Below are positions 8,790-16,476 of a stretch of DNA of 64,000 nt, piece after piece. The position numbers and the translations under genes are program-made. Under the pieces are notes generated by a model. The model searched no databases. It was not told the DNA's origin and saw only the letters and a program-made list of their open reading frames with translations. Origin of the DNA: Bacillus sp. FJAT-42315 (lineage in GTDB: Bacteria; Bacillota; Bacilli; Bacillales; Domibacillaceae); NCBI RefSeq assembly GCF_002797375.1, contig NZ_KZ454941.1, positions 979,974 through 1,043,973 on the forward strand, written 5' to 3'. Position 1 is the first letter of the stretch. The number at the start of each line of letters is the position of its first letter.

Positions 8790-8994
8790 CTTTAATCTTG
8801 CGAGCGATTTCTTCGACGTTTTATCCATTTCTTTGACCTTACTAGTGCTTTCTTCGGCTTTCTCAGCCTTTCTTTGACCTTACTGGCACTTTCTTCGACT
8901 TTTCCAGCCTTTCTTTGACCTTACTAGTGCTTTCTTCGACCTTCTCAGCCTTTCTTTAACCTTACGAACAGGTTCTTCAACTTTTTTGCACACC
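8790..8994. repeat. 41-bp tandem repeat, five imperfect copies
   Basis: Copies start at 8790, 8831, 8872, 8913 and 8954, exactly 41 bp apart. Each opens with CTTTRAYCTT, has TTCTTC in the middle and ends with a CCATTT/CAGCCTTT-like tail. The unit length is not a multiple of three, so the tract is non-coding as it stands. The inner copies are the most alike; the outer ones have drifted. It fills most of the gap between the zinc-ribbon gene and the ABC exporter operon. Confidence 0.85.
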
Positions 8995-9025
8995 CCCATC
9001 CCTTCGCTTTTTATGCAGAAAGGAC

Positions 9026-9054
9026 CGTCTCATAAATCAGTGAGACGTTTTTTT
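9026..9054 (+). terminator. Rho-independent terminator
   Basis: Stem CGTCTCA / TGAGACG with an 8-nt loop and seven T residues. It lies directly before the promoter of the ABC exporter operon and insulates it from upstream transcription. Confidence 0.8.
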
Positions 9055-9057
9055 CTG

Positions 9058-9109
9058 TTGACATATCTGTTCATACTGTTTATGTTTAATATATACAGTA
9101 TGAACAGAT
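9058..9109 (+). promoter_or_regulatory. Promoter with large palindromic operator for the GntR regulator
   Basis: TTGACA (9058-9063), a 17-nt spacer and TATGTT (9081-9086) form a sigma-A type promoter. It is overlaid by a perfect 15-bp inverted repeat, ATCTGTTCATACTGT at 9065-9079 and ACAGTATGAACAGAT at 9095-9109, separated by 15 nt. One arm covers the spacer and the other the start-site region. The likely ligand is the YtrA-type GntR repressor encoded in the same operon at 10675. That assignment is inference from position. Confidence 0.75.
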
Positions 9110-9129
9110 TAAAAAGGAGGGAGAGGGCA

Positions 9130-9153
9130 GTGTTCAAAGCTGTCTGGATGTAA
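9130..9153 (+). CDS. Possible 7-residue leader peptide coupled to the ABC ATPase
   Basis: A strong AAGGAGGGAGAG is followed 8-9 nt later by GTG, which opens the frame MFKAVWM and stops at TAA 9151-9153. The stop overlaps the ATG of the ATPase as TAATG. The ATPase ATG has no good ribosome binding site of its own, so ribosomes ending on the leader could re-initiate on it. It may only be a chance short frame; the overlap and the strong site are the argument for it. Confidence 0.4.
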   Translation: MFKAVWM

Positions 9154-10013
9154 TGGAGCATATTTTAGAGGTGCAGCATGTATCAAAAACATTTAAAAAC
9201 TTTAATTTAGACGATGTTAGTTTATCGATAAGGAAAGGCTTTATTATGGGATTTATCGGTCCGAATGGGGCGGGGAAATCGACATTGATTAAATGCATCA
9301 TGGATTTTATTCCTTATGAGCAAGGAACAATTAAACTGTTCGGCAAAACGCATGAGGAAGCAACGAGGGAGATTAAAGATCGCATCGGTTTTGTCGCGGA
9401 TGAAAATATTTATTTCGATCATTTAACGATTGAAGGCAATAAAAAATTAGTCGCCCCGTTTTATTCACAGTGGAGTGATACAACCTTTTATCATTATTTA
9501 GAGAGATTCGGATTAGATCGGAAGCAAAAGGTGAAGAGCTTATCTAAAGGGATGAAAATGAAAATGGCGTTAGCTTTCGCTTTATCGCATGAAGCGGAAT
9601 TGATTATTATGGATGAGCCAACAGCAGGGCTCGATCCAGTCTTTCGTCGCGAGCTTTTAGATATTTTGCTTGAAGTAATTCAGGACGAAAACAAAGCGAT
9701 CTTTTTCTCGACTCATATTACGACGGACCTTGAGAGTATTGCTGATTATATTGCGATGATTAATAACGGGCGTATCGTCTTTAGTAAAGAAAAGGATGAA
9801 CTGCTTGATCATTTTCAAATCGTGAAAGGCCCGACGGAAATCGTCGATGAGGTGAAATCCCATTTGATTCATGTTAGAAAAACAGCTGTTGGCTTTGAAG
9901 CGTTAACAGAAAAAGGAGCATTATTGCGCGAACGATATGGAGATCACTTTTCATTTGAAAAGCCGACGCTCGATCAAATAATGTACTTTTTCGTGAAGGA
10001 GAAGGCGCAATGA
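9153..10013 (+). CDS. ABC transporter ATP-binding protein, YtrB-like
   Basis: A 286-residue ATPase of the ABC-2 exporter type. Walker A is GPNGAGKST (36-44), the signature region is LSKGMKMKMALA, and Walker B is LIIMDEPTAGLDP. It opens a four-gene operon with two small membrane proteins and a YtrA-type GntR regulator, the arrangement of Ytr-like exporters that respond to cell-envelope stress in Firmicutes. It overlaps the next gene by 4 nt. The C-terminal 70 residues are not conserved ATPase core and may contact the permeases. The exported substrate cannot be read from sequence. Confidence 0.85.
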   Translation: MEHILEVQHVSKTFKNFNLDDVSLSIRKGFIMGFIGPNGAGKSTLIKCIMDFIPYEQGTIKLFGKTHEEATREIKDRIGFVADENIYFDHLTIEGNKKLVAPFYSQWSDTTFYHYLERFGLDRKQKVKSLSKGMKMKMALAFALSHEAELIIMDEPTAGLDPVFRRELLDILLEVIQDENKAIFFSTHITTDLESIADYIAMINNGRIVFSKEKDELLDHFQIVKGPTEIVDEVKSHLIHVRKTAVGFEALTEKGALLRERYGDHFSFEKPTLDQIMYFFVKEKAQ

Positions 10014-10654
10014 TTCAACTTGTCATTCGAGAATTGAAGCTTATTCGACCGATTTTTTATGTCATGTATTCAGCGATGGCATTCGTATTATTGCGTTTGG
10101 CGATGACGGATGGGTACATGAATATGGGCGCGATTTTGTATGTATTTATGGTTTCTTTCTTTTGTGTTACCTCTATTAGTCAAGTAGTTCGGGAACAACC
10201 GAGCACTCGTTTTTCAGCACAGTCTTTGCCGGTGTGTAGAAAACAACTAGTAGGCGCTCGTTTTTTAGTGAGTATCCCAGTACTTATGATTAGTTTCATC
10301 ATTTATATGATCATTGCGGCTGTGATGTCTTTTGTTGATATTGGAATCGCTGCATCATTGCCCGGGTGGAAAGATATCGTCGCTATCTGCATGCTTCATT
10401 TTGTCGCTAGTTCGATTTATCACGTGATGTATTATCGGTTTGGCTATTATGTTAGTAGTTTTTTGACGATGTTTATTTTGATTTTTACTTTCAGTTTTAT
10501 GTTTGGTGCTTTAGCAGGGACTGGTTTAATAGAAGAGAGAGGGTATTGGTTTAGCCAACCGTTACCTCTATTAGGCATGTTAACGCTGACAGGGCTAATT
10601 ACTGGTGGCAGTTATTTATTGTGTGTGCATTTGTATGAAAAGCATCGCTCTTAA
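10010..10654 (+). CDS. ABC-2 type transporter permease (first)
   Basis: A 214-residue membrane protein with about six hydrophobic segments, arranged as in ABC-2 permeases of the Ytr type. Its ATG overlaps the ATPase stop (ATGA), so the two are coupled. It shares the pattern STRFSAQSLPVCRKQLVGARFL with the second permease of the operon (DSSLLIHTLPVTRAQIVVAKYI), showing that the two are paralogues that probably pair as a heterodimer. No signal peptide other than the first membrane segment is visible. Confidence 0.78.
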   Translation: MIQLVIRELKLIRPIFYVMYSAMAFVLLRLAMTDGYMNMGAILYVFMVSFFCVTSISQVVREQPSTRFSAQSLPVCRKQLVGARFLVSIPVLMISFIIYMIIAAVMSFVDIGIAASLPGWKDIVAICMLHFVASSIYHVMYYRFGYYVSSFLTMFILIFTFSFMFGALAGTGLIEERGYWFSQPLPLLGMLTLTGLITGGSYLLCVHLYEKHRS

Positions 10655-10674
10655 CGAGGAAAGGAGGGGATGGG

Positions 10675-11055
10675 ATGTCTTTGCATATTCGCATTACGAA
10701 CAGTGGAGATGAGCCGATCTATGCACAGATTCAGCGGCAAATTAAAGAGCATATTTTGCGTGGGGAGCTTCAAGAAAAAATGGCGTTGCCGTCGATTCGC
10801 AAACTAGCCAAAGAGTTGCAAATTAGTGTGATTACGACGAAAAAAGCGTATGAGGAGCTGGAGCGAGAAGGATTTATTGAAACGTATCCTGGTAAAGGCT
10901 CTTACGTATCCGCACAAAACCCGGAATTATTAAAGGAGAAGCAATTGAAGATTATAGAAGAGCAATTAACGGAAGTCGCCAAGCAAAGCAAAGCTTTTCA
11001 AATTTCTCTTTCTGAACTAACGGAGATGCTGGCACTTATTTACGAGGAGGAATGA
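10675..11055 (+). CDS. GntR family regulator, YtrA subfamily
   Basis: A 126-residue regulator with an N-terminal winged helix (PIYAQIQRQIKEHILRGEL at about 14-32, then LPSIRKLAKELQISVITTKKAYEELEREGFI) and a short helical C-terminus of about 45 residues, which is the YtrA layout. YtrA proteins repress their own ABC operons and are relieved by cell-wall-active compounds. The start follows AAAGGAGGGG. It sits third in the operon, between the two permease genes; in B. subtilis ytrA comes first. The 15-bp palindrome at 9065-9109 is its likely operator. Confidence 0.85.
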   Translation: MSLHIRITNSGDEPIYAQIQRQIKEHILRGELQEKMALPSIRKLAKELQISVITTKKAYEELEREGFIETYPGKGSYVSAQNPELLKEKQLKIIEEQLTEVAKQSKAFQISLSELTEMLALIYEEE

Positions 11056-11058
11056 ATA

Positions 11059-11673
11059 GTGATGAGACATTTAATGAGACTCAACGTTCAAAGTATGAAT
11101 CGGCTATTATTATTTATGACACCACTCATTTTTTTATCAACAATAACAACGGCTAGTCATTCCTATCAGTTTATCGTATTTGTCTTTGCGGTTTCTGGTT
11201 ATTATGTGATGATTTCTAATTTGCCGAATAAGGAAAATCCCGATAGTTCGCTGCTTATTCATACGTTGCCAGTCACTCGCGCACAAATCGTCGTTGCAAA
11301 ATATATCGGAGGCTTAAAGTGGTTTCTAATTGCGTTCACCATTTATCTTATTGTTGCCGGAGGACTCGGTGGTTTCATCGCTCCTGTTCCTAAATGGCAA
11401 GAGATCATCATCGTGTTGAGTATGCTCCTAGGCGTGATGAGCATTTTTTATCCTTTATATTATCGTTGGGGCTACTATGCGGCGATTGCTGCGAACGGAC
11501 CAATCATTCTATTGTTCTTTATGTCAAGTTCTTTCTATCCGAGTGTGCTTCCGAACTTATTTAATTTGTGGCTTACGCATCCATCATTTTTATTCACTTT
11601 TTTCGGATTAGCGATGGTGGCATGGGTGATCTCGCTTTTATCGTCAATTCGGTTGTTTGAAGCACATCGGTGA
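11059..11673 (+). CDS. ABC-2 type transporter permease (second)
   Basis: A 204-residue membrane protein with about six hydrophobic segments, similar in layout to the first permease. TLPVTRAQIVVAKYIGG is the conserved ABC-2 stretch after the second membrane segment. It begins 3 nt after the regulator stops, with GAGGAGG upstream. A second in-frame ATG lies one codon further on. It likely completes a heterodimeric exporter with the permease encoded at 10010. Confidence 0.78.
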   Translation: MMRHLMRLNVQSMNRLLLFMTPLIFLSTITTASHSYQFIVFVFAVSGYYVMISNLPNKENPDSSLLIHTLPVTRAQIVVAKYIGGLKWFLIAFTIYLIVAGGLGGFIAPVPKWQEIIIVLSMLLGVMSIFYPLYYRWGYYAAIAANGPIILLFFMSSSFYPSVLPNLFNLWLTHPSFLFTFFGLAMVAWVISLLSSIRLFEAHR

Positions 11674-11793
11674 AGAAAGATGGGATGTATTTCGTATGAA
11701 CAAACTTCTATAAATCTCCTTATTTTCTCAATAAAAGGGATAGTCATTATGTTACAATGAAAACGAATACATACATGGTAAAAGGCGGGTGTT

Positions 11794-12849
11794 ATGATGC
11801 AACGAGTAGAGACGTTAAAGCCAAAATGGATGTGGTTTTTTCTTTTAGCAGGAGTGATCATACTTGGCAATTATTTGGCTCATCATTTGTTAACCGTTCC
11901 TAGTGAGGATGTACAAGGGATGACGATTGGGTCGCTAGTCGACTTTGTGATTGTCCTTCCTTTGTTAACTTACTTCCTCATACTTCGTAAAAAACGGTCG
12001 GTTATTCCGATCATTGGTGTAACGCTTCTTGGCTATTTGACAGCTAAAGTGATGATTCCGGCTGAGCGATTAGACGGAATGGAATGGATTGGCTGGGTGT
12101 TGGCAGCTGGTGAAGTGACGCTGTTCGTAGTGGAGATTTGGCTGATAGTTAAAGTGGTGAAATTTATTAGAAGTGTTCGAGCAGAGGCGCGGCAAAGTAG
12201 TGGAAGGTTGACTCCAGCGATGGCTGTGTTGCAGCGAGCAGATGAGAGGTTTTCTGATCATCGTTTAGCGCAAATCGTGGTGTCTGAATGGGTGATGCTG
12301 AAACACGCACTCGGCAGTTGGAAGCAAAAAGCGCTGGTATCGCCCCGACATTTTACCGCTCATCAAAAGACGAGTGTGATCGCTTTTTATGTCATGATGA
12401 TCCACGCGATCGTGCTTGAGTCGGTAGGTCTGCATTGGTTGCTTCATTCAGTCAGTCCGATAGTTTCTTGGATTTTGTTAGTGATCAATATGTATGGTGT
12501 GCTCTTTTTTATCGGTGAGATTCAAGCAATTCGACTCAATCGGATCACGATCGATTCGCATGAAATCAACATTCCAATCGGGCTAATGAAACGAATCACG
12601 GTACCGCTGGAGGCGATTCATTCGATTCGCCGACCAGAACCGGGAGAATATCATCCAAAAGATAAAACTGCTTTTCACGGAATTTACGTTGATTTTGAAA
12701 AGCCTGAGCCGCAAATCGTTATTGAGTTACAAGAACCACTAACGGTGAAATACTTATACGGCTTTAGCAAGCAAGTGGATAAAGTATATTTAAAACTGGA
12801 CCAACCAGAGGAGTTTTTGGCAGCAGTGAGACATGAGTTAGCAGATTAG
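11794..12849 (+). CDS. Membrane protein of unknown function with a possible PH-like C-terminal domain
   Basis: A 351-residue protein that I do not recognise as a named family. It has about four hydrophobic segments in residues 13-120, a soluble basic stretch (about 125-190), two more membrane segments (about 195-245), and a C-terminal soluble part (about 255-351). The tail, with IRLNRITIDSHEINIPIGLMKRITVPLEAIHSIRRPE, looks like a bacterial PH-like beta domain. It lies after the ABC exporter operon but about 120 nt away and probably has its own promoter. AAAGGCGGG precedes the start. Function is unknown. Confidence 0.65.
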   Translation: MMQRVETLKPKWMWFFLLAGVIILGNYLAHHLLTVPSEDVQGMTIGSLVDFVIVLPLLTYFLILRKKRSVIPIIGVTLLGYLTAKVMIPAERLDGMEWIGWVLAAGEVTLFVVEIWLIVKVVKFIRSVRAEARQSSGRLTPAMAVLQRADERFSDHRLAQIVVSEWVMLKHALGSWKQKALVSPRHFTAHQKTSVIAFYVMMIHAIVLESVGLHWLLHSVSPIVSWILLVINMYGVLFFIGEIQAIRLNRITIDSHEINIPIGLMKRITVPLEAIHSIRRPEPGEYHPKDKTAFHGIYVDFEKPEPQIVIELQEPLTVKYLYGFSKQVDKVYLKLDQPEEFLAAVRHELAD

Positions 12850-12880
12850 ACCTTTCTTTGAGAGGGGTCTTTTCTTTTTG
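12848..12880 (+). terminator. Rho-independent terminator overlapping the stop codon
   Basis: AGACC and GGTCT form a stem that begins in the stop codon of the membrane protein gene and is followed by TTTCTTTTT. The stem is short, so efficiency is uncertain. Confidence 0.5.
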
Positions 12881-12920
12881 TTTAGTATATAATGATAGAA
12901 AGACAAAAAGGGGGGCACGG

Positions 12921-14396
12921 ATGGGGTTTTATATTGAAAATATTATTTTGATTTTTGCGGTGTTGTTATTTATCGGTGTGTTTACGGCTAAGTTTTCGAC
13001 AAGGTTAGGGTTACCGTCACTTGTCTTCTTTATTATGGTAGGGATGGTGCTCAATCGTTTTATTTTCTTTGATAATGCTTGGTTGACGCAGTTATTGGGG
13101 ACAGTGGCCTTAATTGTCATTTTGTTTGAAGGAGGATTGCAAACAAAATGGACGAATATAAAGACGGTGTACAAACCGGCTGTGTCTTTGGCAACGTTTG
13201 GAGTGCTGGTTACTACGATAGTAATTGGGGCGGCCGCAAAGTACATTTTAGGAATTAGTTGGCTAGAAGGGATGTTGTTCGGTGCGATCGTCGGTTCAAC
13301 GGATGCAGCCGCTGTTTTTGGTGTGCTAGGCAATAAAAATATTCAAACAAAACTAACCTCGATTTTAGAAGCGGAATCAGGCACGAATGATCCTATGGCT
13401 GTTTTTCTAACCATCACCCTTATTCAGCTGATACTAGCGCCGTCATTTGAGCCTTTCCATCTTCTTGCTCTCTTTATTTGGCAAATGGGAATGGGATTGT
13501 TGATGGGCGTGTTGCTTGGAAAAATGTCTATATGGGTTATTAATCATATTAATTTGGACTCATCTGGTTTGTATCCGGTGCTTTCCATTGCCCTTGCGAT
13601 ATTTACATTTAGCACGGTGACAATCATGAACGCGAGTGGTTTTTTAGCAGTTTATGTTATGGCCGTGATGCTTGGAAATGCGGATTTAACGTATCGGCGT
13701 TCCATCGTGGGGTTTAATGAAGGATTTGCTTGGATGATGCAAATTCTGATGTTTGTTTTGTTGGGGCTCCTCGTATTCCCAGGGGAATTGCTAGAGGTTG
13801 CTTGGCAAGGGATCGCGCTTTCTGTTCTATTAATGCTTGTTGCTCGTCCGATTGGAGTGTTTGTTAGTCTCATCAAGAGTCGATTAAATGTTAACGAGAA
13901 ATTATTTATTTCATGGGCTGGGTTAAAAGGAGCTGTACCCATTATTTTAGCCACCTATCCATTAGTAGAGGGCTTAGAGAATGGTCAGTTAATGTTCAAT
14001 GTGACCTTTTTCGTTGTTCTTTCCTCGGCACTCGTACAAGGAGCGACGATTTCACCTATTGCTGCTTTCCTTAGAGTGGAGGGAAAAGGCAAAAAACTTC
14101 AACCACCACATAGCCTAGAGCTCGTCTCCATCGGAAGAACAAACAGCGAAATTATTGAAATTCAAATTTCTGAAGACTCTATTGTCACTTATCAAGAAAT
14201 TCAACAACTCAACCTTCCGCAAAAAACCTTAATCACAGCTGTCATTCGCGGGGAACAATTAATCACTCCATACGGCGGAACAAAGCTACTGCCAGAGGAT
14301 GTATTATATATTTTAGTAGCAAAGGATCAGAAAAATGAAGTGAAGAACATCATTATGACCGCTAATGAAACCTCTAGGGAAGAAAAACTTCTCTAG
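12921..14396 (+). CDS. K+/H+ (or Na+/H+) antiporter, CPA1 NhaP2/CvrA type with RCK C-domain
   Basis: A 491-residue cation/proton antiporter with about 12-13 membrane segments (residues 5-390). The motifs GSTDAAAVFGVL and ESGTNDPMAVFLT, whose acidic residues are expected in ion translocation, are visible. The C-terminal 85 residues (SLELVSIGRTNSEII onward) form a TrkA-C/RCK-C domain, as in potassium/proton antiporters. I chose ATG 12921, which follows AAAAAGGGGGGC; a longer frame from 12858 would run through the preceding terminator and promoter region. A TATAAT-like -10 sits near 12887. Potassium export is the best guess from the RCK domain, but sodium cannot be excluded. Confidence 0.83.
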   Translation: MGFYIENIILIFAVLLFIGVFTAKFSTRLGLPSLVFFIMVGMVLNRFIFFDNAWLTQLLGTVALIVILFEGGLQTKWTNIKTVYKPAVSLATFGVLVTTIVIGAAAKYILGISWLEGMLFGAIVGSTDAAAVFGVLGNKNIQTKLTSILEAESGTNDPMAVFLTITLIQLILAPSFEPFHLLALFIWQMGMGLLMGVLLGKMSIWVINHINLDSSGLYPVLSIALAIFTFSTVTIMNASGFLAVYVMAVMLGNADLTYRRSIVGFNEGFAWMMQILMFVLLGLLVFPGELLEVAWQGIALSVLLMLVARPIGVFVSLIKSRLNVNEKLFISWAGLKGAVPIILATYPLVEGLENGQLMFNVTFFVVLSSALVQGATISPIAAFLRVEGKGKKLQPPHSLELVSIGRTNSEIIEIQISEDSIVTYQEIQQLNLPQKTLITAVIRGEQLITPYGGTKLLPEDVLYILVAKDQKNEVKNIIMTANETSREEKLL

Positions 14397-14405
14397 AGGT
14401 TTTTC
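14368..14405. terminator. Terminator between the convergent antiporter and lysine-rich genes
   Basis: ACCTCTAG and CTAGAGGT form a stem that starts inside the last codons of the antiporter gene and is followed by TTTTT. It also lies just beyond the stop of the opposite-strand lysine-rich gene, but the T-tract there is weaker. Confidence 0.75.
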
Positions 14406-14408
14406 TCG

Positions 14409-14600
14409 TTAGGCAGCTTTCTTGCTATTTTTCTTATTATCTTTCTTTTTAGCTACTTTCTTTTTGTCGGCCTTCTTCTCAGCTTTTTTCTTAGCTACTT
14501 TTTTTGCTAATTTCTTCTCAAGTTTCTTTTTGTCCGCCTTTTTCTTATCTTTCTTTGTTAGTACTTCTTCGATCTTGCTTTTCTTTATTTTTTTAGCCAT
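14409..14600 (-). CDS. Lysine-rich 63-residue basic protein
   Basis: A 63-residue protein in which roughly half of the residues are lysine, arranged in KKxxKK and KKAEKK-like steps after the N-terminal MAKKIKKSKIEEV. There are no aromatic residues and no hydrophobic core. It should be disordered or helical on a polyanion. I chose the ATG at 14600 because AAGGGGAG lies 7 nt upstream; a longer frame from 14693 starts without a site. It resembles histone-H1-like bacterial tails, so binding of nucleic acid, polyphosphate or teichoic acid is possible, but this is inference. The lysine codon run could also generate slippage. Confidence 0.6.
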   Translation of the reverse strand: MAKKIKKSKIEEVLTKKDKKKADKKKLEKKLAKKVAKKKAEKKADKKKVAKKKDNKKNSKKAA

Positions 14601-14633
14601 GATCATACTCCCCTTTTCCATATTTTTATAGTA

Positions 14634-14655
14634 ACGTTCTTCGCAAAAAGAACGT
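14634..14655. repeat. Inverted repeat upstream of the lysine-rich gene
   Basis: ACGTTCTT (14634-14641) and AAGAACGT (14648-14655) are separated by 6 nt and lie about 35 nt upstream of the lysine-rich start. This could be an operator or an RNA hairpin in its leader. No T-run follows on either strand. Confidence 0.4.
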
Positions 14656-14803
14656 CTGTGTACTAGGTTAACATAACCATTTATGGAATACAAATTGAAT
14701 GATTATAAAATATTTACAGAAATGAAAGTTGTATTGGATGGTTATCTCCTGTAGATATTAAATGTCAGAAATAAGGTCATTCAATCTTGCTATTCCCAAT
14801 CAA

Positions 14804-14831
14804 AAAGAGCGAGCCAAGTGGCACGCTCTTT
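14804..14831. terminator. Weak hairpin, possible terminator
   Basis: AAAGAGCG (14804-14811) and CGCTCTTT (14824-14831) make an 8-bp stem with a 12-nt loop in the gap between the divergent lysine-rich and deacetylase genes. A-rich and T-rich flanks are modest. Confidence 0.3.
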
Positions 14832-14951
14832 GGATTCATGAAAAATAATAGACTTTGTTACTATTTTGTTATTTTTGTAACATAAAAGTAATGTTAGGTG
14901 TATAATGAATAAAAATGATATATTACCAGTTTTTATGGGGAGGTAAAGGGA

Positions 14952-16091
14952 ATGAGGAAATGGGCTGCAGCAATCTTTTTTTGTATCCTTATGTTCGCAT
15001 CTGCTGGAACTGTTTCGGGAGCAGTGCAGGAAAAAGGGATCTATCTTGGACTTCATGACAAGATGCTTCCTTTTGAGGAAGGAGAATCCTTTATTGTTGA
15101 TGGTCAGGCGGTCGCACCAATGGCAAAGCTTCATCGGTATTTATATGTGAAGCAATCATTTAATCAAGCTGATGGTACATATACATTAGAGAAGCATGGG
15201 GCGAAATTAACGTTTAATGAAGTAACGAAAGAAGCTACCTTCAATGGGGAAAAGACAACACCGGCCATTCTATATACGAAAAATAATGAATTGTACATTG
15301 GGATTCGCTGGGTTGCTGAACATTTTGGGTTAAAAGTAGATTATTTAAGTGCCTATAAAACGGTGCGTATTTATTCGTCTCAAGGGGCCAAATTATCGAA
15401 TGAAGAATTTATTCAAGCGAATCAATCGTTCTTTGATCAAAGCAAGCCGAATCTGCCATCAAAGAAACCGATTGCTTATGTTACGTTTGACGATGGGCCA
15501 AATGTTTATTCAGCAAGTATTTTAAGTACATTAGCCGCTCATAACGTAAAAGCGACATTCTTTTATGTAGAGCCAAACGTTCGTAAATATGCTACTTTTG
15601 CGAAAAGAGCAGCGAAAGAAGGGCATTATCTCGGCTTGCATAGTGTCACACATCAAGCGAATCGATTGTATCGATCGCCGCAAAGCTTTATGGGGGAAAT
15701 GAATCAAACGCAACAAACCGTTAAACAAATAAGCGGGCAATCGTCTATTTTGATTCGTGCTCCATATGGAAGCAAACCTTATTTAAAACAATCTTATCGT
15801 GATGCGATGGTGAAAAAAGGGTATCGTTTATGGGATTGGGATATAGATAGTTTAGATTGGAAGTATAGTCCAAGTGCGAAGTATCGAATTTTACAAAACG
15901 TCAAAGCTGGTGTGCAGCAACAAAAGAAAAGAGGCGATCAGCATGTTGTGATTCTTCTGCATGAGAAAAAAGCGACAGCCGATATTTTGCCAGAGATCCT
16001 AACTTATTTGAAAAAAGAAGGATACGAATTGCGAGCATATGATCCAGCTGCTCATGTGATGCAAAACTTTTGGAAAGATGGAAGACTTTAA
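14952..16091 (+). CDS. Secreted polysaccharide deacetylase with N-terminal stalk domain
   Basis: A 379-residue exported protein. A signal peptide (residues 1-23, cleavage after VSG-A) is followed by a copper-amine-oxidase-N-like stalk domain (about 28-145) and a NodB deacetylase domain (about 172-370). The catalytic motifs are TFDDGPN with D180 and D181, HSVTH with H230 and H234, RAPYG (269-273), and a C-terminal LLHEK. It should remove acetyl groups from cell-wall glycan or another amino-sugar polymer at the surface. GGGGAGG precedes the start and TATAAT lies at about 14901. The exact polymer is not determinable. Confidence 0.85.
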   Translation: MRKWAAAIFFCILMFASAGTVSGAVQEKGIYLGLHDKMLPFEEGESFIVDGQAVAPMAKLHRYLYVKQSFNQADGTYTLEKHGAKLTFNEVTKEATFNGEKTTPAILYTKNNELYIGIRWVAEHFGLKVDYLSAYKTVRIYSSQGAKLSNEEFIQANQSFFDQSKPNLPSKKPIAYVTFDDGPNVYSASILSTLAAHNVKATFFYVEPNVRKYATFAKRAAKEGHYLGLHSVTHQANRLYRSPQSFMGEMNQTQQTVKQISGQSSILIRAPYGSKPYLKQSYRDAMVKKGYRLWDWDIDSLDWKYSPSAKYRILQNVKAGVQQQKKRGDQHVVILLHEKKATADILPEILTYLKKEGYELRAYDPAAHVMQNFWKDGRL

Positions 16092-16100
16092 TGAGAATAG

Positions 16101-16132
16101 AAAAAAGCTACCTTTAACAGGTAGCTTTTTTT
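16101..16132 (+). terminator. Rho-independent terminator
   Basis: AAAAAAGCTACC, loop TTTAACA, GGTAGCTTTTTTT, 9 nt after the deacetylase stop. Confidence 0.85.
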
Positions 16133-16139
16133 AGCTTCA

Positions 16140-16180
16140 AGACGTTATCAGCTAGAGGTGAGAAGCTGATAACGTCTTTT
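16140..16180. repeat. Perfect 14-bp inverted repeat (hairpin) followed by TTTT
   Basis: AGACGTTATCAGCT (16140-16153) and AGCTGATAACGTCT (16164-16177) with a 10-nt loop. It may be a second terminator or the edge of the adjacent dispersed repeat. Confidence 0.6.
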
Positions 16181-16184
16181 GCTT

Positions 16185-16455
16185 TTCATTGTCTAGCTCC
16201 AGGCGCTAGCGACTAGTGGATTTCCACGCTCCTCCTTGCGATAAGTCAACATCGATTCACTGACGTTCACCGTGTTTCCTTTATCTCGTGCGGTGCGTTC
16301 CAGTCCATACGTCGCTGAACAGCACCCTCCGCTTTTCATTGTCTAGCTTCGCCTCCTAGACACTTGAGTCAAATAACCTGTCACTTACAAGGCTACCGCC
16401 TTTCCAGTGTCAGAACATTTGCTTGTCGTGTCTAAACAGTCGGCTCCGCTTTTCT
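16185..16455. repeat. Dispersed Bacillaceae intergenic repeat, composite copy
   Basis: This stretch contains the blocks CTAGCTCCAGGCGCTAGCG, CCTTGCGATAAGTCAACATC, TTTCCTTTATCTCGTGCGG, CCAGTCCATACGTCGCTGAA and CTCCGCTTTTC. The same blocks recur at 23406-23603, 29566-29761 and, inverted, at 37703-37763. This copy continues with a second CATTGTCTAGCTTCGCC unit and further CCGCTTTTC at its end. No gene is seen in it. Confidence 0.75.
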
Positions 16456-16476
16456 TCTTATACATAAAAGAGGGGG

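Noticed and set aside
8790-8994. Regular repeats that could be a CRISPR array
   Set aside because: The units are directly adjacent with no variable spacers, drift along their whole length, and no cas genes are near. It is a tandem repeat.
14422-14631. Hydrophobic phenylalanine/leucine-rich frame on the + strand
   Set aside because: It is the mirror of the lysine-rich gene (AAA/AAG read backwards as TTT/CTT). It has no ribosome binding site.
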